From positions 5,001-69,000 of the forward strand of contig JADJYM010000012.1 in assembly GCA_016719755.1 (NCBI GenBank): a DNA stretch of 64,000 nt, given 5' to 3'. Numbering within the stretch: the stretch's first letter is position 1; the number at the start of each line of letters is the position of its first letter. Source of the stretch: Novosphingobium sp. GTDB taxonomy: Bacteria > Pseudomonadota > Alphaproteobacteria > Sphingomonadales > Sphingomonadaceae. The notes below the pieces were generated by a model that was given only the letters and a program-made list of their open reading frames with translations, ran no database searches and was not told the DNA's origin. Positions 45,842 to 53,722 of this stretch are shown here, piece by piece. Position numbers and translations under genes: made by a program.

Positions 45842-45938
45842 GACCCCAACCTTGCCTTGTCGCTGCGGGATGGCAATCCCCCAAACGCTGGCCGGGCGCG
45901 GATTGACGCCCTGACCCGGGCAAGAGCAAGGAGTAGCC

Positions 45939-47138
45939 ATGGAACTGGCCCTGAGCGCCGAGGACCGCGCCTTCGCCGCGGAAGTCCGCGCCTTTCTGGA
46001 CGCCGAGCTGACTGAAGAGCTGCGCGACGCCGGGCGCTGGATGACCAGCGTCTATGGCGATCACGAAGCCTCGCTGGAATGGCAGCGGCGGCTCCACGCG
46101 CGCGGCTGGGCGGCGCCGGCCTGGCCCAGGCAGTGGGGCGGGGGCGAATTCAGCGTGACCCAGCGCTATATCTTCCAGCGGGAATGTGCCCTGGCCGGGG
46201 CGCCGCCGCTCTCGCCGATGGGCATCGCGATGTGCGGCCCCGCCCTGCTGGGCCACGGCAGCGAGGAGCAGAAGGCGCACTTCCTGCCCCGCATCCTCAC
46301 CGGCGAGCATTTCTGGTGCCAGGGCTATAGCGAACCGCACGCCGGATCGGACCTTGCGCCGCTGAAGATGCGCGCGGTGCGCGATGGCGATCACTTCGTC
46401 TGCACCGGAACCAAGATCTGGACCACCCATGCCAATGTCGCCAACTGGATCTTCTGCCTGGTCCGCACCGGCCAGTTCGACCGCCCGCAACTGGGTATCA
46501 CTTTCCTTTTGATCCCGATGGACAGCCCGGGCGTCACCGTCCAGCCGATCGTGATGACATCGGGCGAGCATATCCAGAACCAGATCTTCTTCGACGAGGT
46601 GCGGGTACCCGTGGCCAATGCGGTGGGCGCGATCGACGATGGCTGGACCGTCGCGAAATACCTGCTGGAATTCGAGCGCGGCGGCAGCGCCTATGCCCCG
46701 GGGCTGCAGGTGCGGCTGGAACGGATTCGCGAGATGGCGGGAAGCCTGATGGAGGACCCCGGATTCGCCGCGCGCGTGGCCGAAGCCCAGATCCGCGTCG
46801 ACGTGCTGGAAGTCTACGAGTTCCGCGCGCTTACCGCCGCCGCACGCGGCGGGCGGCCGGGGATCAGCGGATCGGTGATGAAGATCCTGGGCACCGAGCT
46901 TAGCCAGCACCTCACCGAACTGGCGCTTGAGGCGGCAGGGCCCTATGGTCTGGCCTTTCAGCCTGCGGCCGGGGCGGCGGGCGGGCCGAACCTGATCCCG
47001 CACGATCCGGGCTTGAAAGGCCCGCGCGAGGCGGCCATCGCTCCGCTGAAGTACCTCAACGACCGCGCCGGATCGATCTATGCCGGATCGAACGAGATCC
47101 AGCGCAACATCATCGCCAAGGCGCAGCTGGGGCTGTGA
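45939..47138 (+). CDS. acyl-CoA dehydrogenase
   Basis: A 399-residue intact acyl-CoA dehydrogenase. Signatures: FDxE-like N-terminal helix, WPRQWGGGEFSVTQRYIF, WCQGYSEPHAGSDLAPLKMRA, CTGTKIWTTHANVANWIFCLVRT, and the end YLNDRAGSIYAGSNEIQRNIIAKAQLGL. This form (GxGxxE... SIYAGSNEIQRN ending) is common in clusters for steroid, terpenoid or aromatic side-chain acids, where two unlike dehydrogenase genes are paired; its partner here would be the divergent gene at 44712. AAGGAG precedes the ATG. Confidence 0.92.
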   Translation: MELALSAEDRAFAAEVRAFLDAELTEELRDAGRWMTSVYGDHEASLEWQRRLHARGWAAPAWPRQWGGGEFSVTQRYIFQRECALAGAPPLSPMGIAMCGPALLGHGSEEQKAHFLPRILTGEHFWCQGYSEPHAGSDLAPLKMRAVRDGDHFVCTGTKIWTTHANVANWIFCLVRTGQFDRPQLGITFLLIPMDSPGVTVQPIVMTSGEHIQNQIFFDEVRVPVANAVGAIDDGWTVAKYLLEFERGGSAYAPGLQVRLERIREMAGSLMEDPGFAARVAEAQIRVDVLEVYEFRALTAAARGGRPGISGSVMKILGTELSQHLTELALEAAGPYGLAFQPAAGAAGGPNLIPHDPGLKGPREAAIAPLKYLNDRAGSIYAGSNEIQRNIIAKAQLGL

Positions 47139-47161
47139 CGCGGTGAACCGGGAGAAAGCCA

Positions 47162-47562
47162 ATGCTTGAAGGCGGATGCAACTGTGGCCAGGTCCGTTAC
47201 CGGATTGAAGGCCAGCCCGTGGCCGTGGCGCAGTGCCATTGCAACAATTGCCGGCGCCAGTCGGGCAGCGCCTTCTCGGTCAACCTGGTGGTGCCCAAGG
47301 GTGCGGTAACCACCAGCGGAGACCTTGCCTGTTATGTCGATGGCGATACCCAGTCCGGCAACCCGGTGAACCGGCTGTTCTGCCCGAAGTGCGGCAGTCC
47401 GATCCTCTCGAACTTACCGCCCATCCGATGGTCGCGGTCAAGGCCGGAACGCTGGACGATCCGGCTCCGTTCGCGCCGGGGATCAGCCTGTGGAATTCCA
47501 CCCGCCTGCCGTGGGTCGAAGTGGCCGAGGGCATTGCCTGCTTCGAACGCAACCCGGGCTAG
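47162..47562 (+). CDS. GFA-family zinc protein (CENP-V/GFA fold), frameshifted
   Basis: About 133 residues when repaired. The GFA (glutathione-dependent formaldehyde-activating enzyme-like) fold is shown by zinc ligands GGCNCGQVRY (Cys6, Cys8), CHCNNC (Cys25, Cys27, Cys30) and FCPKCGSP. The frame breaks after CGSPILS at about 47410; adding one G restores the tail LTAHPMVAVKAGTLDDPAPF to a TAG at 47560-47562. Most members have no proven enzymatic role. The next gene begins ten bases later. Confidence 0.75.
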
Positions 47563-47571
47563 GACCATGGC

Positions 47572-48521
47572 ATGACTGCTGCCCCCGCCGGAATGCGCTG
47601 GATCGAGGGCGGCGCCTTCAGCATGGGATCGCTCAGCTGGTATCCCGAGGAAGCGCCGCTGCGCCGGGTCAGCGTCGATGGCTTCTGGATCGACGAAACC
47701 CCGGTGACGGCGCGCGAATTCGCCCGCTTCGTGGACGCGACCGGCTATGTCACCACGGCGCAGATCGCGCCTGATCCAAAAGACTACCCCGGCATCCTGC
47801 CCGAGCACGTGGTGCCCGGATCGCTGGTTTTCACCAAGACGACCGGGCCGGTGCCGCTGACCGAGTATCACCACTGGTGGTCGTTCGTGCACGGCGCGGA
47901 CTGGCGCCACCCGCTGGGGCCGGACAGCGATCTGGACAGCCTGGACCTGTGGGACCATCCGGTGGTCCAGGTCACATGGCACGACGCGGCCGCTTATGCG
48001 AAGTGGGCGGGCAAAGATCTGCCGAGCGAGGCCGAGCACGAATTTGCCGCGCGCGGGGGGCTGGAGGGCGCGGAGTTTGCCTGGGGCGACGAACTGGCGC
48101 CGGGCGGGCAAATGATGGCCAATTACTGGCAGGGGCTGTTCCCCTTCGCCAACACCCGCGAGGATGGGTGGGAGCGCACGTCGCCCGTGCGCAGCTTCCC
48201 TGCCAATGGCTATGGCCTGTTCGACATGATCGGCAATGTCTGGGAATGGACCCAGGACTGGTGGCAGGACAATCTGCCAACCGCGAAGAAGAAGCACGCG
48301 CAGGCCTGCTGCACTATCCCCACCCGCGCGGGGGCACGCTGAAGGCCAGCCTTGATCCCTTCCAGCCCGAAGTGCGGATTGGCCGCAAGGTGCTGAAGGG
48401 CGGATCGCACCTGTGCGCTGCCAACCACTGCCAGCGCTATCGCCCGGCAGCGCGCCATCCCGAGATGATCGACACCTCGACCAGCCACATCGGCTTTCGC
48501 TGCGTGGTGCGCGGGGGCTGA
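47572..48521 (+). CDS. formylglycine-generating enzyme (sulfatase-modifying factor), frameshifted
   Basis: About 316 residues when repaired. It oxidises the sulfatase Cys in C-x-P-x-R to formylglycine. FGE-sulfatase domain features: [81 protein letters not shown], and the C-terminal [20 protein letters not shown] holding the catalytic Cys pair. The frame breaks at a run of four C (48318-48321); one more C joins CCTIP to [14 protein letters not shown]. It is the obvious activator of the arylsulfatase at 37652. The bacterial copper-site Cys residues are conserved. Confidence 0.85.
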
Positions 48522-48551
48522 CGCCGCCGCCGCCGCCCCCGCCCGCCGCGA

Positions 48552-49730
48552 TCAGGCGGCGACGGCGCCCAGATCGGCGATGAACTTGCCGATATTGTCC
48601 ATGGTCAGGCCCGCGACGTTGATCCGCCCCGAACCGGCCATGTAGATGCCGTGGTCATTGCGCAGCTTGAGGATCTGCTCGCCCGACAGCGGCAAGACCG
48701 AGAACAGCCCGTTCTGCGCGCCCAGCGGCGCAAGATCGATCGAACCGGCGTGGCCAGCCCCGGCCAGCCTGGCGCGGACCTGGTTCATGCGGGCGCGCAT
48801 ATCGTCCAGCTCGCCCTGCCACAGCTTCACCAGGCCTTCGTCCTCAAGGATCAGGCGGACGGCGGCGGCGCCGTGATCGGGCGGCATTGACCAGGCGGCG
48901 CGGGCCAGCGCATAGCCGTTCGACAGCACCGCACCCAGCTGCGCGGGGTCCGACACCATCACGTAAACCGCGCCAACGCGGTCGCGGTACATGCCGAAGT
49001 TCTTGTCGCACGAATAGGCGATCAGCGCTTCCGGAACGGCGGCCAGCACGCGGCGCACGCCATAGGCGTCCTCCTCCATGCCCTGCCCCAGCCCCTGATA
49101 GGCCAGATCGAGGATCGGCAGCAGGCCCTTGGCGGCCAGCAGGCCGGCAATCTCGTCCCAGTCGGCATGGCTGTAATCGATGCCGGTGGGGTTGTGGCAG
49201 CAGCCGTGCAGCAGGATCGCATCGCCCGCCTGGGCCTCGGCAATCGCGGCGCGCAACGCGTCCATGTCGACCTTGCCGTCCTTGCCGGCGTGGTTGAAGC
49301 CCTTGAGCTCCACCCCAAGGTCGGCATAGATCTGCGCGTGGTTGGGCCAACTGGGCAGGCCCATCAGCACGCGGTTCACACCGGCGCGCTTGGCCAGCGC
49401 AACGGCCAGGCGCACGCCGCCGGTGCCGCCCGGGGTCTGCATCCCGTCGATCCGGCCGTCCATGGTCGGGTTGGCCTTGCCAAACACCCACGGCATCAAC
49501 GCGCGGACAAAGCCCATGTCGCCTTCCGGGCCAAGGTAGGCCTTGGAATCCTGCGTCTCCAGCAGCCTCTTTTCCGCCGCCTTGATCGCCGCGAAGACGG
49601 GCGTCGCGCCATCGCCGGTGCGGTAGACGCCGACGCCAAGATCGATCTTGTCGGCGCGCGGGTCCTCGTTGTGGAGCTTGATCAGCGCGAGCAGCGCATC
49701 GGCGGGCTGTTGGGGCAGAGTGTTGAGCAT
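48552..49730 (-). CDS. tyrB: aromatic-amino-acid/aspartate aminotransferase (class I)
   Basis: A 392-residue PLP-dependent class I aminotransferase of the AspC/TyrB type. It begins LNTLPQQPADALLALIKLHNEDPRADKIDLGVGVYR. GCCHNPTGIDY, the DLAYQGLGQGMEEDAYG loop and the PLP-lysine region AYSCDKNFGMYRDRVGA are intact, as is the C-terminal GRINVAGL. It would transaminate aspartate, phenylalanine or tyrosine with 2-oxoglutarate. AspC and TyrB cannot be separated with certainty from sequence alone. Monocistronic; the flagellin terminator lies directly upstream. Confidence 0.88.
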   Translation of the reverse strand: MLNTLPQQPADALLALIKLHNEDPRADKIDLGVGVYRTGDGATPVFAAIKAAEKRLLETQDSKAYLGPEGDMGFVRALMPWVFGKANPTMDGRIDGMQTPGGTGGVRLAVALAKRAGVNRVLMGLPSWPNHAQIYADLGVELKGFNHAGKDGKVDMDALRAAIAEAQAGDAILLHGCCHNPTGIDYSHADWDEIAGLLAAKGLLPILDLAYQGLGQGMEEDAYGVRRVLAAVPEALIAYSCDKNFGMYRDRVGAVYVMVSDPAQLGAVLSNGYALARAAWSMPPDHGAAAVRLILEDEGLVKLWQGELDDMRARMNQVRARLAGAGHAGSIDLAPLGAQNGLFSVLPLSGEQILKLRNDHGIYMAGSGRINVAGLTMDNIGKFIADLGAVAA

Positions 49731-49759
49731 GACGCGGGCGCGCTTAGCCCCCTATTGCC

Positions 49760-49795
49760 CCAAGAACAAGGGGGCGCGGCACCTGCCACGCCCCC
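49760..49795 (-). terminator. intrinsic terminator of the flagellin gene
   Basis: On the minus strand a 12-bp G/C stem (arms 49795-49784 and 49781-49770, one wobble pair) is followed by CTTGTTCTTG, a T-rich tail. It lies 27 bases after the flagellin stop and just before the aminotransferase gene. Confidence 0.7.
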
Positions 49796-49821
49796 GTTCC
49801 GGCCGGTTCTGGCCGCGCCGC

Positions 49822-50646
49822 TTATTTCAGCAGCGAAAGCACGTTCTGCGCGCTCTGGTTGGCTTGGGCGATCATTGCGGTGGATGCCTGGCTGAGGATC
49901 TGCGCCTTGGCCATCGCGGTGGTTTCCGACGAATAGTCGGTATCCTCGATCCGGCTGCGCGCATCCGACAGGTTGGTGACATTGCTGGTCAGGTTGGAAA
50001 TCACCGATTCCAGCCGGTTCTGCCCCGCCCCCAGCCCGGCCCGCGCCGCGTTGACATCGGTCAGGGCCAGATTGACGTTGTCGATCGTCGTGCTGGCGGC
50101 GGCGGCGGCGGTCACATCAAGCGCGGTGGCCGAAATGTTGGTGCCGTCGATCGCGGCCGAAGTGATCGTCACGATGTCGCCCGAATTGGCCCCGGTCTGG
50201 ATGTCGAAAGTCACGTCGGTGCCAGCCGTGGTCGAAAACAGGGTGTTGCCATTGAACTGGGTATTGGCCAGCACATCGCTGATCTGGTTGGTCAGCGCGG
50301 TCACTTCAGACTGCATATAGGCGCGGTCGGCATTCTGATAGGTACCGGACGCGCTCTGCACCGCCAGTTCACGCACCCGCTGGAGCATGTTGGTCACTTC
50401 GCTCAGCGCGCCTTCGGCGGTCTGGGCCAGGCTGATTCCGTCATAGGCGTTGCGGATGCCCTGGCCCATGCCGCGCACCTGCGAGGTCATGTTGGTGGCG
50501 ATCGCGCTGCCCGCGGCGTCATCCTTGGCGCTGTTGATGCGCTTGCCGGTCGACAGGCGCTCCATCGCGGTGCCCAGCATCTTGCTGGCGCTGTTCGAAG
50601 CATTGGCCGCCCTGATCGCGGCGATGTTGGTATTGATCACTGCCAT
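49822..50646 (-). CDS. fliC: flagellin
   Basis: A 274-residue flagellin, the short alphaproteobacterial size. N-terminal D0/D1 helices ([68 protein letters not shown]) and the C-terminal D0 ([30 protein letters not shown]) are typical. The variable centre (about 125-195) is small and Thr/Ala-rich. It is exported through the flagellar type III system and builds the filament. No other flagellar gene is near it. GGGGGTAAGT precedes the ATG. Confidence 0.95.
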   Translation of the reverse strand: MAVINTNIAAIRAANASNSASKMLGTAMERLSTGKRINSAKDDAAGSAIATNMTSQVRGMGQGIRNAYDGISLAQTAEGALSEVTNMLQRVRELAVQSASGTYQNADRAYMQSEVTALTNQISDVLANTQFNGNTLFSTTAGTDVTFDIQTGANSGDIVTITSAAIDGTNISATALDVTAAAAASTTIDNVNLALTDVNAARAGLGAGQNRLESVISNLTSNVTNLSDARSRIEDTDYSSETTAMAKAQILSQASTAMIAQANQSAQNVLSLLK

Positions 50647-50778
50647 GGTACTTACCCCCGAATTGTCTCACGGCGCCCGGGGGGATCCTTCTCCCATCCG
50701 GGGCCGCAAACAGGAACGGCGGCTGCGCGGGGAAGTTAAGGGGCAGGGTTAATTTCGCGGCAACCATGATAAAATTCA

Positions 50779-50807
50779 GCTATGCGCCCGGCCTTGCCGG
50801 GCATAGC
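50779..50807 (-). terminator. hairpin with T-rich tail on the minus strand
   Basis: Arms 50779-50792 and 50796-50807 pair over 12 bases with a 2-base bulge. On the minus strand TGAATTTTATC follows. It may end transcription of the DUF1134 gene (stop at 50951) before the flagellin promoter region. Confidence 0.4.
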
Positions 50808-50839
50808 GGGGCCGCCGAACGGGGGGCTGCGGCGCGGCA

Positions 50840-50941
50840 ATGGACTGGCGGGGAATCGTGCGTGAAGCGGGCAAGGTGCTGCTCGCCCTTGCCGCGCTGG
50901 CCGCGATCCTGGGATTGTCGCTGTGGCGGTTCAGCCAATAG
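50840..50941 (+). CDS. possible 33-residue single-span membrane peptide
   Basis: An ATG-to-TAG frame encoding MDWRGIVREAGKVLLALAAL and a further 13 residues, with one clear hydrophobic span from about residue 13 to 29 and a charged N-terminus. It is antisense to nothing and lies between the flagellin and DUF1134 genes. No good ribosome-binding site is seen. The membrane-peptide layout is persuasive, but the frame is short enough to be chance. Confidence 0.35.
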   Translation: MDWRGIVREAGKVLLALAALAAILGLSLWRFSQ

Positions 50942-50950
50942 CGCGCCGGT

Positions 50951-51739
50951 TCAGAACGGCATCCATTTCTGCTTCTTGGAAAACTTCATATAGCCCGCGT
51001 TGATTCCCAGCCGCATGCCCACGCCCATGCGGATCGGGATCAGCACGACATCGCCGCTGCGCAGGTAGCTGGCGGTCAGCCCGCCCACGACATAGGCCTG
51101 CCCCTCGCCCGCCGGGAACCGCTTGAACAGGTCTTCGGTGTCGAAAAGGTTGTAGACCAGAACAAAGGTCTTGCCGGCATTGGCCCCCGCATCGAACCCC
51201 ACCGAAGGCCCGGTCCAGTAGACCGGCTTCTGCCCCTCGACCTTGTGGGACAGGGTGCCCTTGCCATAACGCAGGCCGACGATCAGCGCCGCGCCGCCCT
51301 CGCTGCCCTGGATATAGGCGTTGGGCTCGCCCTGCTTCTTGAGCAGACCCTGGATCATCTCGGCCAGCCCCGCCGCGCCTTCGCCAAACACTTCCTCGCC
51401 CGCCTTGACCAGATCGCCCGCGCGGTAGGTCTTGTCGGTGGTGGCAACGTTGGGGGCCTCGTCCCTCGTCTTGCCGCCGCTGTTCTCTGCCGTGACGACC
51501 ACGTCGGAGGCCGCGCCGGTGGGCGGCGTGGCTGGCGTCGCGGCTGGCACCTGCGTGGGACTGGGCGTGCTGGCCGGACCGGAAGGCGTGCCCGCCGCCT
51601 TGCCCAGGTCCGCATCGATCGCCTTATCGGGATCGACCTGCTCCACCTGAGCCCCCGCCGGAGCGCAAAGCACCAGCGCCGCCGCGCCGCACAGCGCCGC
51701 CAGGCCGCTCCGCCACGCCCGAACCACCCCTGCCGTCAT
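50951..51739 (-). CDS. eipA: DUF1134/EipA-like periplasmic envelope protein
   Basis: A 262-residue exported protein. The signal peptide ends AGA (about residue 30), a Pro/Ala/Thr linker follows, and the C-terminal domain from about residue 125 (GEEVFGEGAAGLAEMIQGLL, YIQGSEGGAALIVGLRYGKG, YWTGPSVGFDAGANAGKTFVLVYNL, VGGLTASYLRSGDVVLIPIRMGVGMRLGINAGYMKFS) matches the DUF1134 family. Its Brucella member EipA is needed for envelope integrity. The ATG at 51739 is chosen because it starts the signal peptide and has an AGGTGGGG site; the frame is open to 51907. Monocistronic. Confidence 0.78.
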   Translation of the reverse strand: MTAGVVRAWRSGLAALCGAAALVLCAPAGAQVEQVDPDKAIDADLGKAAGTPSGPASTPSPTQVPAATPATPPTGAASDVVVTAENSGGKTRDEAPNVATTDKTYRAGDLVKAGEEVFGEGAAGLAEMIQGLLKKQGEPNAYIQGSEGGAALIVGLRYGKGTLSHKVEGQKPVYWTGPSVGFDAGANAGKTFVLVYNLFDTEDLFKRFPAGEGQAYVVGGLTASYLRSGDVVLIPIRMGVGMRLGINAGYMKFSKKQKWMPF

Positions 51740-51911
51740 CGTAACCCCACCTTCCACGCACCGCCGCCAGCAAGGCAAACGCTTACCATCCCACCAGAAT
51801 CGATGGGCGCACAGGCGGCAATCGCGCGGCGACGAACCGAGTCCGGTTTTGCGGCCAGACGAATCCGCCAGACAGCCCCCAAAAAAACCCGGCCAATCGC
51901 CGCCCACCCCC

Positions 51912-51940
51912 TTGCCGCCCGCAAACCCCCTCGCTATAGC
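51912..51940 (+). promoter_or_regulatory. sigma-70-type promoter of tRNA-Ser
   Basis: TTGCCG at 51912-51917 and TATAGC at 51935-51940 are separated by exactly 17 bases, 21 bases before the mature tRNA 5' end. Confidence 0.6.
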
Positions 51941-51961
51941 CGCGCTTCGCCGCTGCGATCC

Positions 51962-52054
51962 GGAGACGTGGGTGAGTGGCTGAAACCAACGGTTTGCTAA
52001 ACCGTCGTACTGGTAAATCCGGTACCGAGGGTTCGAATCCCTCCGTCTCCGCCA
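51962..52054 (+). tRNA. tRNA-Ser (anticodon GCU)
   Basis: A class II tRNA with a long variable arm. The acceptor stem GGAGACG (51962-51968) pairs with CGTCTCC (52044-52050), discriminator G at 52051, and CCA encoded at 52052-52054. The anticodon GCT is at 51996-51998 inside the stem GGTTTGCTAAACC. The T loop GGGTTCGAATCCC is intact. It reads AGC and AGU codons. No integrase or repeated 3' end marks it as an attachment site here. Confidence 0.95.
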
Positions 52055-52225
52055 CTACTGCCGCCATCCACCACGAACAACCTGCCTCAGGCCCCCAGAA
52101 GGCCGTGGTTTTTCCAGGCTGGGATTGGCTTGCCATACCCTGCCTTTTCGGCAAATCCGGCTCAATCCGCGAAAAGATCCGGGGCAGTTTGGGGTAAGGC
52201 CAGATGGGGGCGCCAAAGCCCTCGA

Positions 52226-52693
52226 TCACGACAGCAGCGGCGTGGCGATTCCAAGGAGCAGGGTGAGCGTTCCCAGCCCGCCGGCCATGCGGGCGCGCAG
52301 GCTCATCCAGCTGGCGGGCGGGGCGGCGGTGCCAGCCGTCGCCAGATAGCGGTCGGCGAGCGGGCTCAGCAGCAGGACCAGGCCGAGCGCCACCAGCGAC
52401 GGCCCGGGCCAGGTCCAGCCCAGGCACCATGGCAGCAGCGCCGCCCAGCCGCCAAGGCTGGCCGCCACGGCCAGAAGCCACGGACCCCAGCGCTCCTCGC
52501 GCCGCAGCAGCGCCTGCATCCACCACAGGCCGCCCAGGAACGAGAGGATCAGCGCGGCATAGAAACACCCCGCCGCCAGCGCCATCCATTGCCATTCGGT
52601 CGAAACCACGGCGAGCACGAGGCACAGTGCCTGCGGAAAAATTCCGGACAGGCCCAGCAGCACGGCGGGCCGGGGCAAGGCTGTGTTTTCCAT
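52226..52693 (-). CDS. DUF3429-family membrane protein
   Basis: A 155-residue inner-membrane protein with four to five hydrophobic segments: about 10-32 (AVLLGLSGIFPQALCLVLAV), 36-60 (MALAAGCFYAALILSFLGGLWWM), 70-90 (WLLAVAASLGGWAALLPW), 95-112 and 135-153. The FLGGLWWMQAL motif after the second span is characteristic of DUF3429, a family without known function. The ATG at 52693 starts it; an ATG four codons earlier (52705) is equally possible. Divergent from the SDR gene at 52799. Loss of the residues upstream of 52705 costs nothing recognisable. Confidence 0.75.
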   Translation of the reverse strand: MENTALPRPAVLLGLSGIFPQALCLVLAVVSTEWQWMALAAGCFYAALILSFLGGLWWMQALLRREERWGPWLLAVAASLGGWAALLPWCLGWTWPGPSLVALGLVLLLSPLADRYLATAGTAAPPASWMSLRARMAGGLGTLTLLLGIATPLLS

Positions 52694-52798
52694 GGGCGCA
52701 GCCATGCCGCAAACCAGCCGCTTTGCCGAGATGCCCCTTGGTCCACTGCCCGTTTCGGCAGGTGGCTGGCGCACTCGTCCGGGGCTAGCTCCCGCGTC

Positions 52799-53530
52799 AT
52801 GCCCATGGCTCCTCCCCTTCCCTCGGCAATCGTCTTCGGCGCCGGCGGCGCGATTGGTTCTGCGATGGCCGCGCGGCTGCTGGCCAGCGGCCGTTATGGC
52901 GCGGTCCATGCCGGAGTGCGCGGCGATGCGGCGGTGCCGGAGGGCGCGCGGTGCTTCCGTTTCGACGCCATGGACGAGCCCTCTATTGTCGCCGCCGTGG
53001 CGGACCTGCCCGAACCGCCCGCGCTGGTGGTGGTGGCCACCGGCCTGCTCCACGACGAGGCGCGCGCCATCGCGCCGGAAAAGACCTGGCGCTCGCTCTC
53101 CGCCCCGGCGATGGCCGATGTCTATGCCGCCAATGCCATCGGCCCGGCGCTGATTGCCAAGCACTGCCTGCCGCGCCTGCCGCGGGACCGGCGCGCGGTG
53201 TTTGCGGTGCTTTCCGCGAAAGTCGGGTCGATCGGCGACAACCGGCTGGGTGGCTGGCATTCCTACCGGGCGAGCAAGGCCGCGCTCAACATGCTGGTCA
53301 GGAACTTCGCGATCGAGCTGGAGCGCGGCAATCCGCGCGCCGTGGTTGCCGCGCTGCATCCCGGCACGGTCGACAGCCGCCTTTCCGCCCCGTTCCAGCG
53401 CCGGGTCGCGCCCGGGCGGCTGTTCTCGCCCGACGAGGCCGCCGACCATCTGCTGGCCGTGATCGACGGACTTACCCCCGCCGACAGCGGCGGCCTGTTC
53501 GCCTGGAACGGCGAACGCCTGCCCTGGTAG
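52799..53530 (+). CDS. short-chain dehydrogenase (C-factor/CsgA-like)
   Basis: A 243-residue SDR with the N-terminal glycine motif FGAGGAIGSAMAARL, a VVVATGLLHD segment in place of NNAG, and the catalytic pair in WHSYRASKAALNML (Tyr-x-x-x-Lys). The C-terminal HPGTVDSRLSAPFQRRVAPGRLFSPDEAADHLL and WNGERLPW are typical of the CsgA/C-factor subgroup, which is often found beside photolyase genes in marine and freshwater bacteria. Substrate unknown. DUF2256 follows six bases later, suggesting an operon. Confidence 0.85.
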   Translation: MPMAPPLPSAIVFGAGGAIGSAMAARLLASGRYGAVHAGVRGDAAVPEGARCFRFDAMDEPSIVAAVADLPEPPALVVVATGLLHDEARAIAPEKTWRSLSAPAMADVYAANAIGPALIAKHCLPRLPRDRRAVFAVLSAKVGSIGDNRLGGWHSYRASKAALNMLVRNFAIELERGNPRAVVAALHPGTVDSRLSAPFQRRVAPGRLFSPDEAADHLLAVIDGLTPADSGGLFAWNGERLPW

Positions 53531-53536
53531 GCGGCG

Positions 53537-53722
53537 ATGGCGAAGATGCGCCGCAAGGCCGACCTTCCGACGAAGCTCTGCGCCGCCTGTCAGCGCCCCT
53601 TCGCCTGGCGGCGCAAGTGGGCGCGCGACTGGGACAGCGTGAAGTTCTGCTCGGACCGTTGCCGCTCAGGCCACAAGCACTCAGGCAAGGGTGTTCAGAA
53701 ACCGGGCGGCATCCTGCCGTAA
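53537..53722 (+). CDS. DUF2256 zinc-ribbon-like small protein
   Basis: A 61-residue protein with two Cys pairs, LCAACQRPFAWRRKWARDW and FCSDRCRSGHK, the DUF2256 signature. Its genes are commonly next to cryptochrome/photolyase genes, as here. The 3' end overlaps the convergent photolyase by 42 bases. Probably co-transcribed with the SDR. Metal binding is inferred from the Cys pattern. Confidence 0.8.
   Translation: MAKMRRKADLPTKLCAACQRPFAWRRKWARDWDSVKFCSDRCRSGHKHSGKGVQKPGGILP

Noticed and set aside
51962-52054. tRNA-Ser as a phage or island attachment site
   Set aside because: No integrase and no repeat of the tRNA 3' end was found downstream; the flanking genes look like core chromosome.
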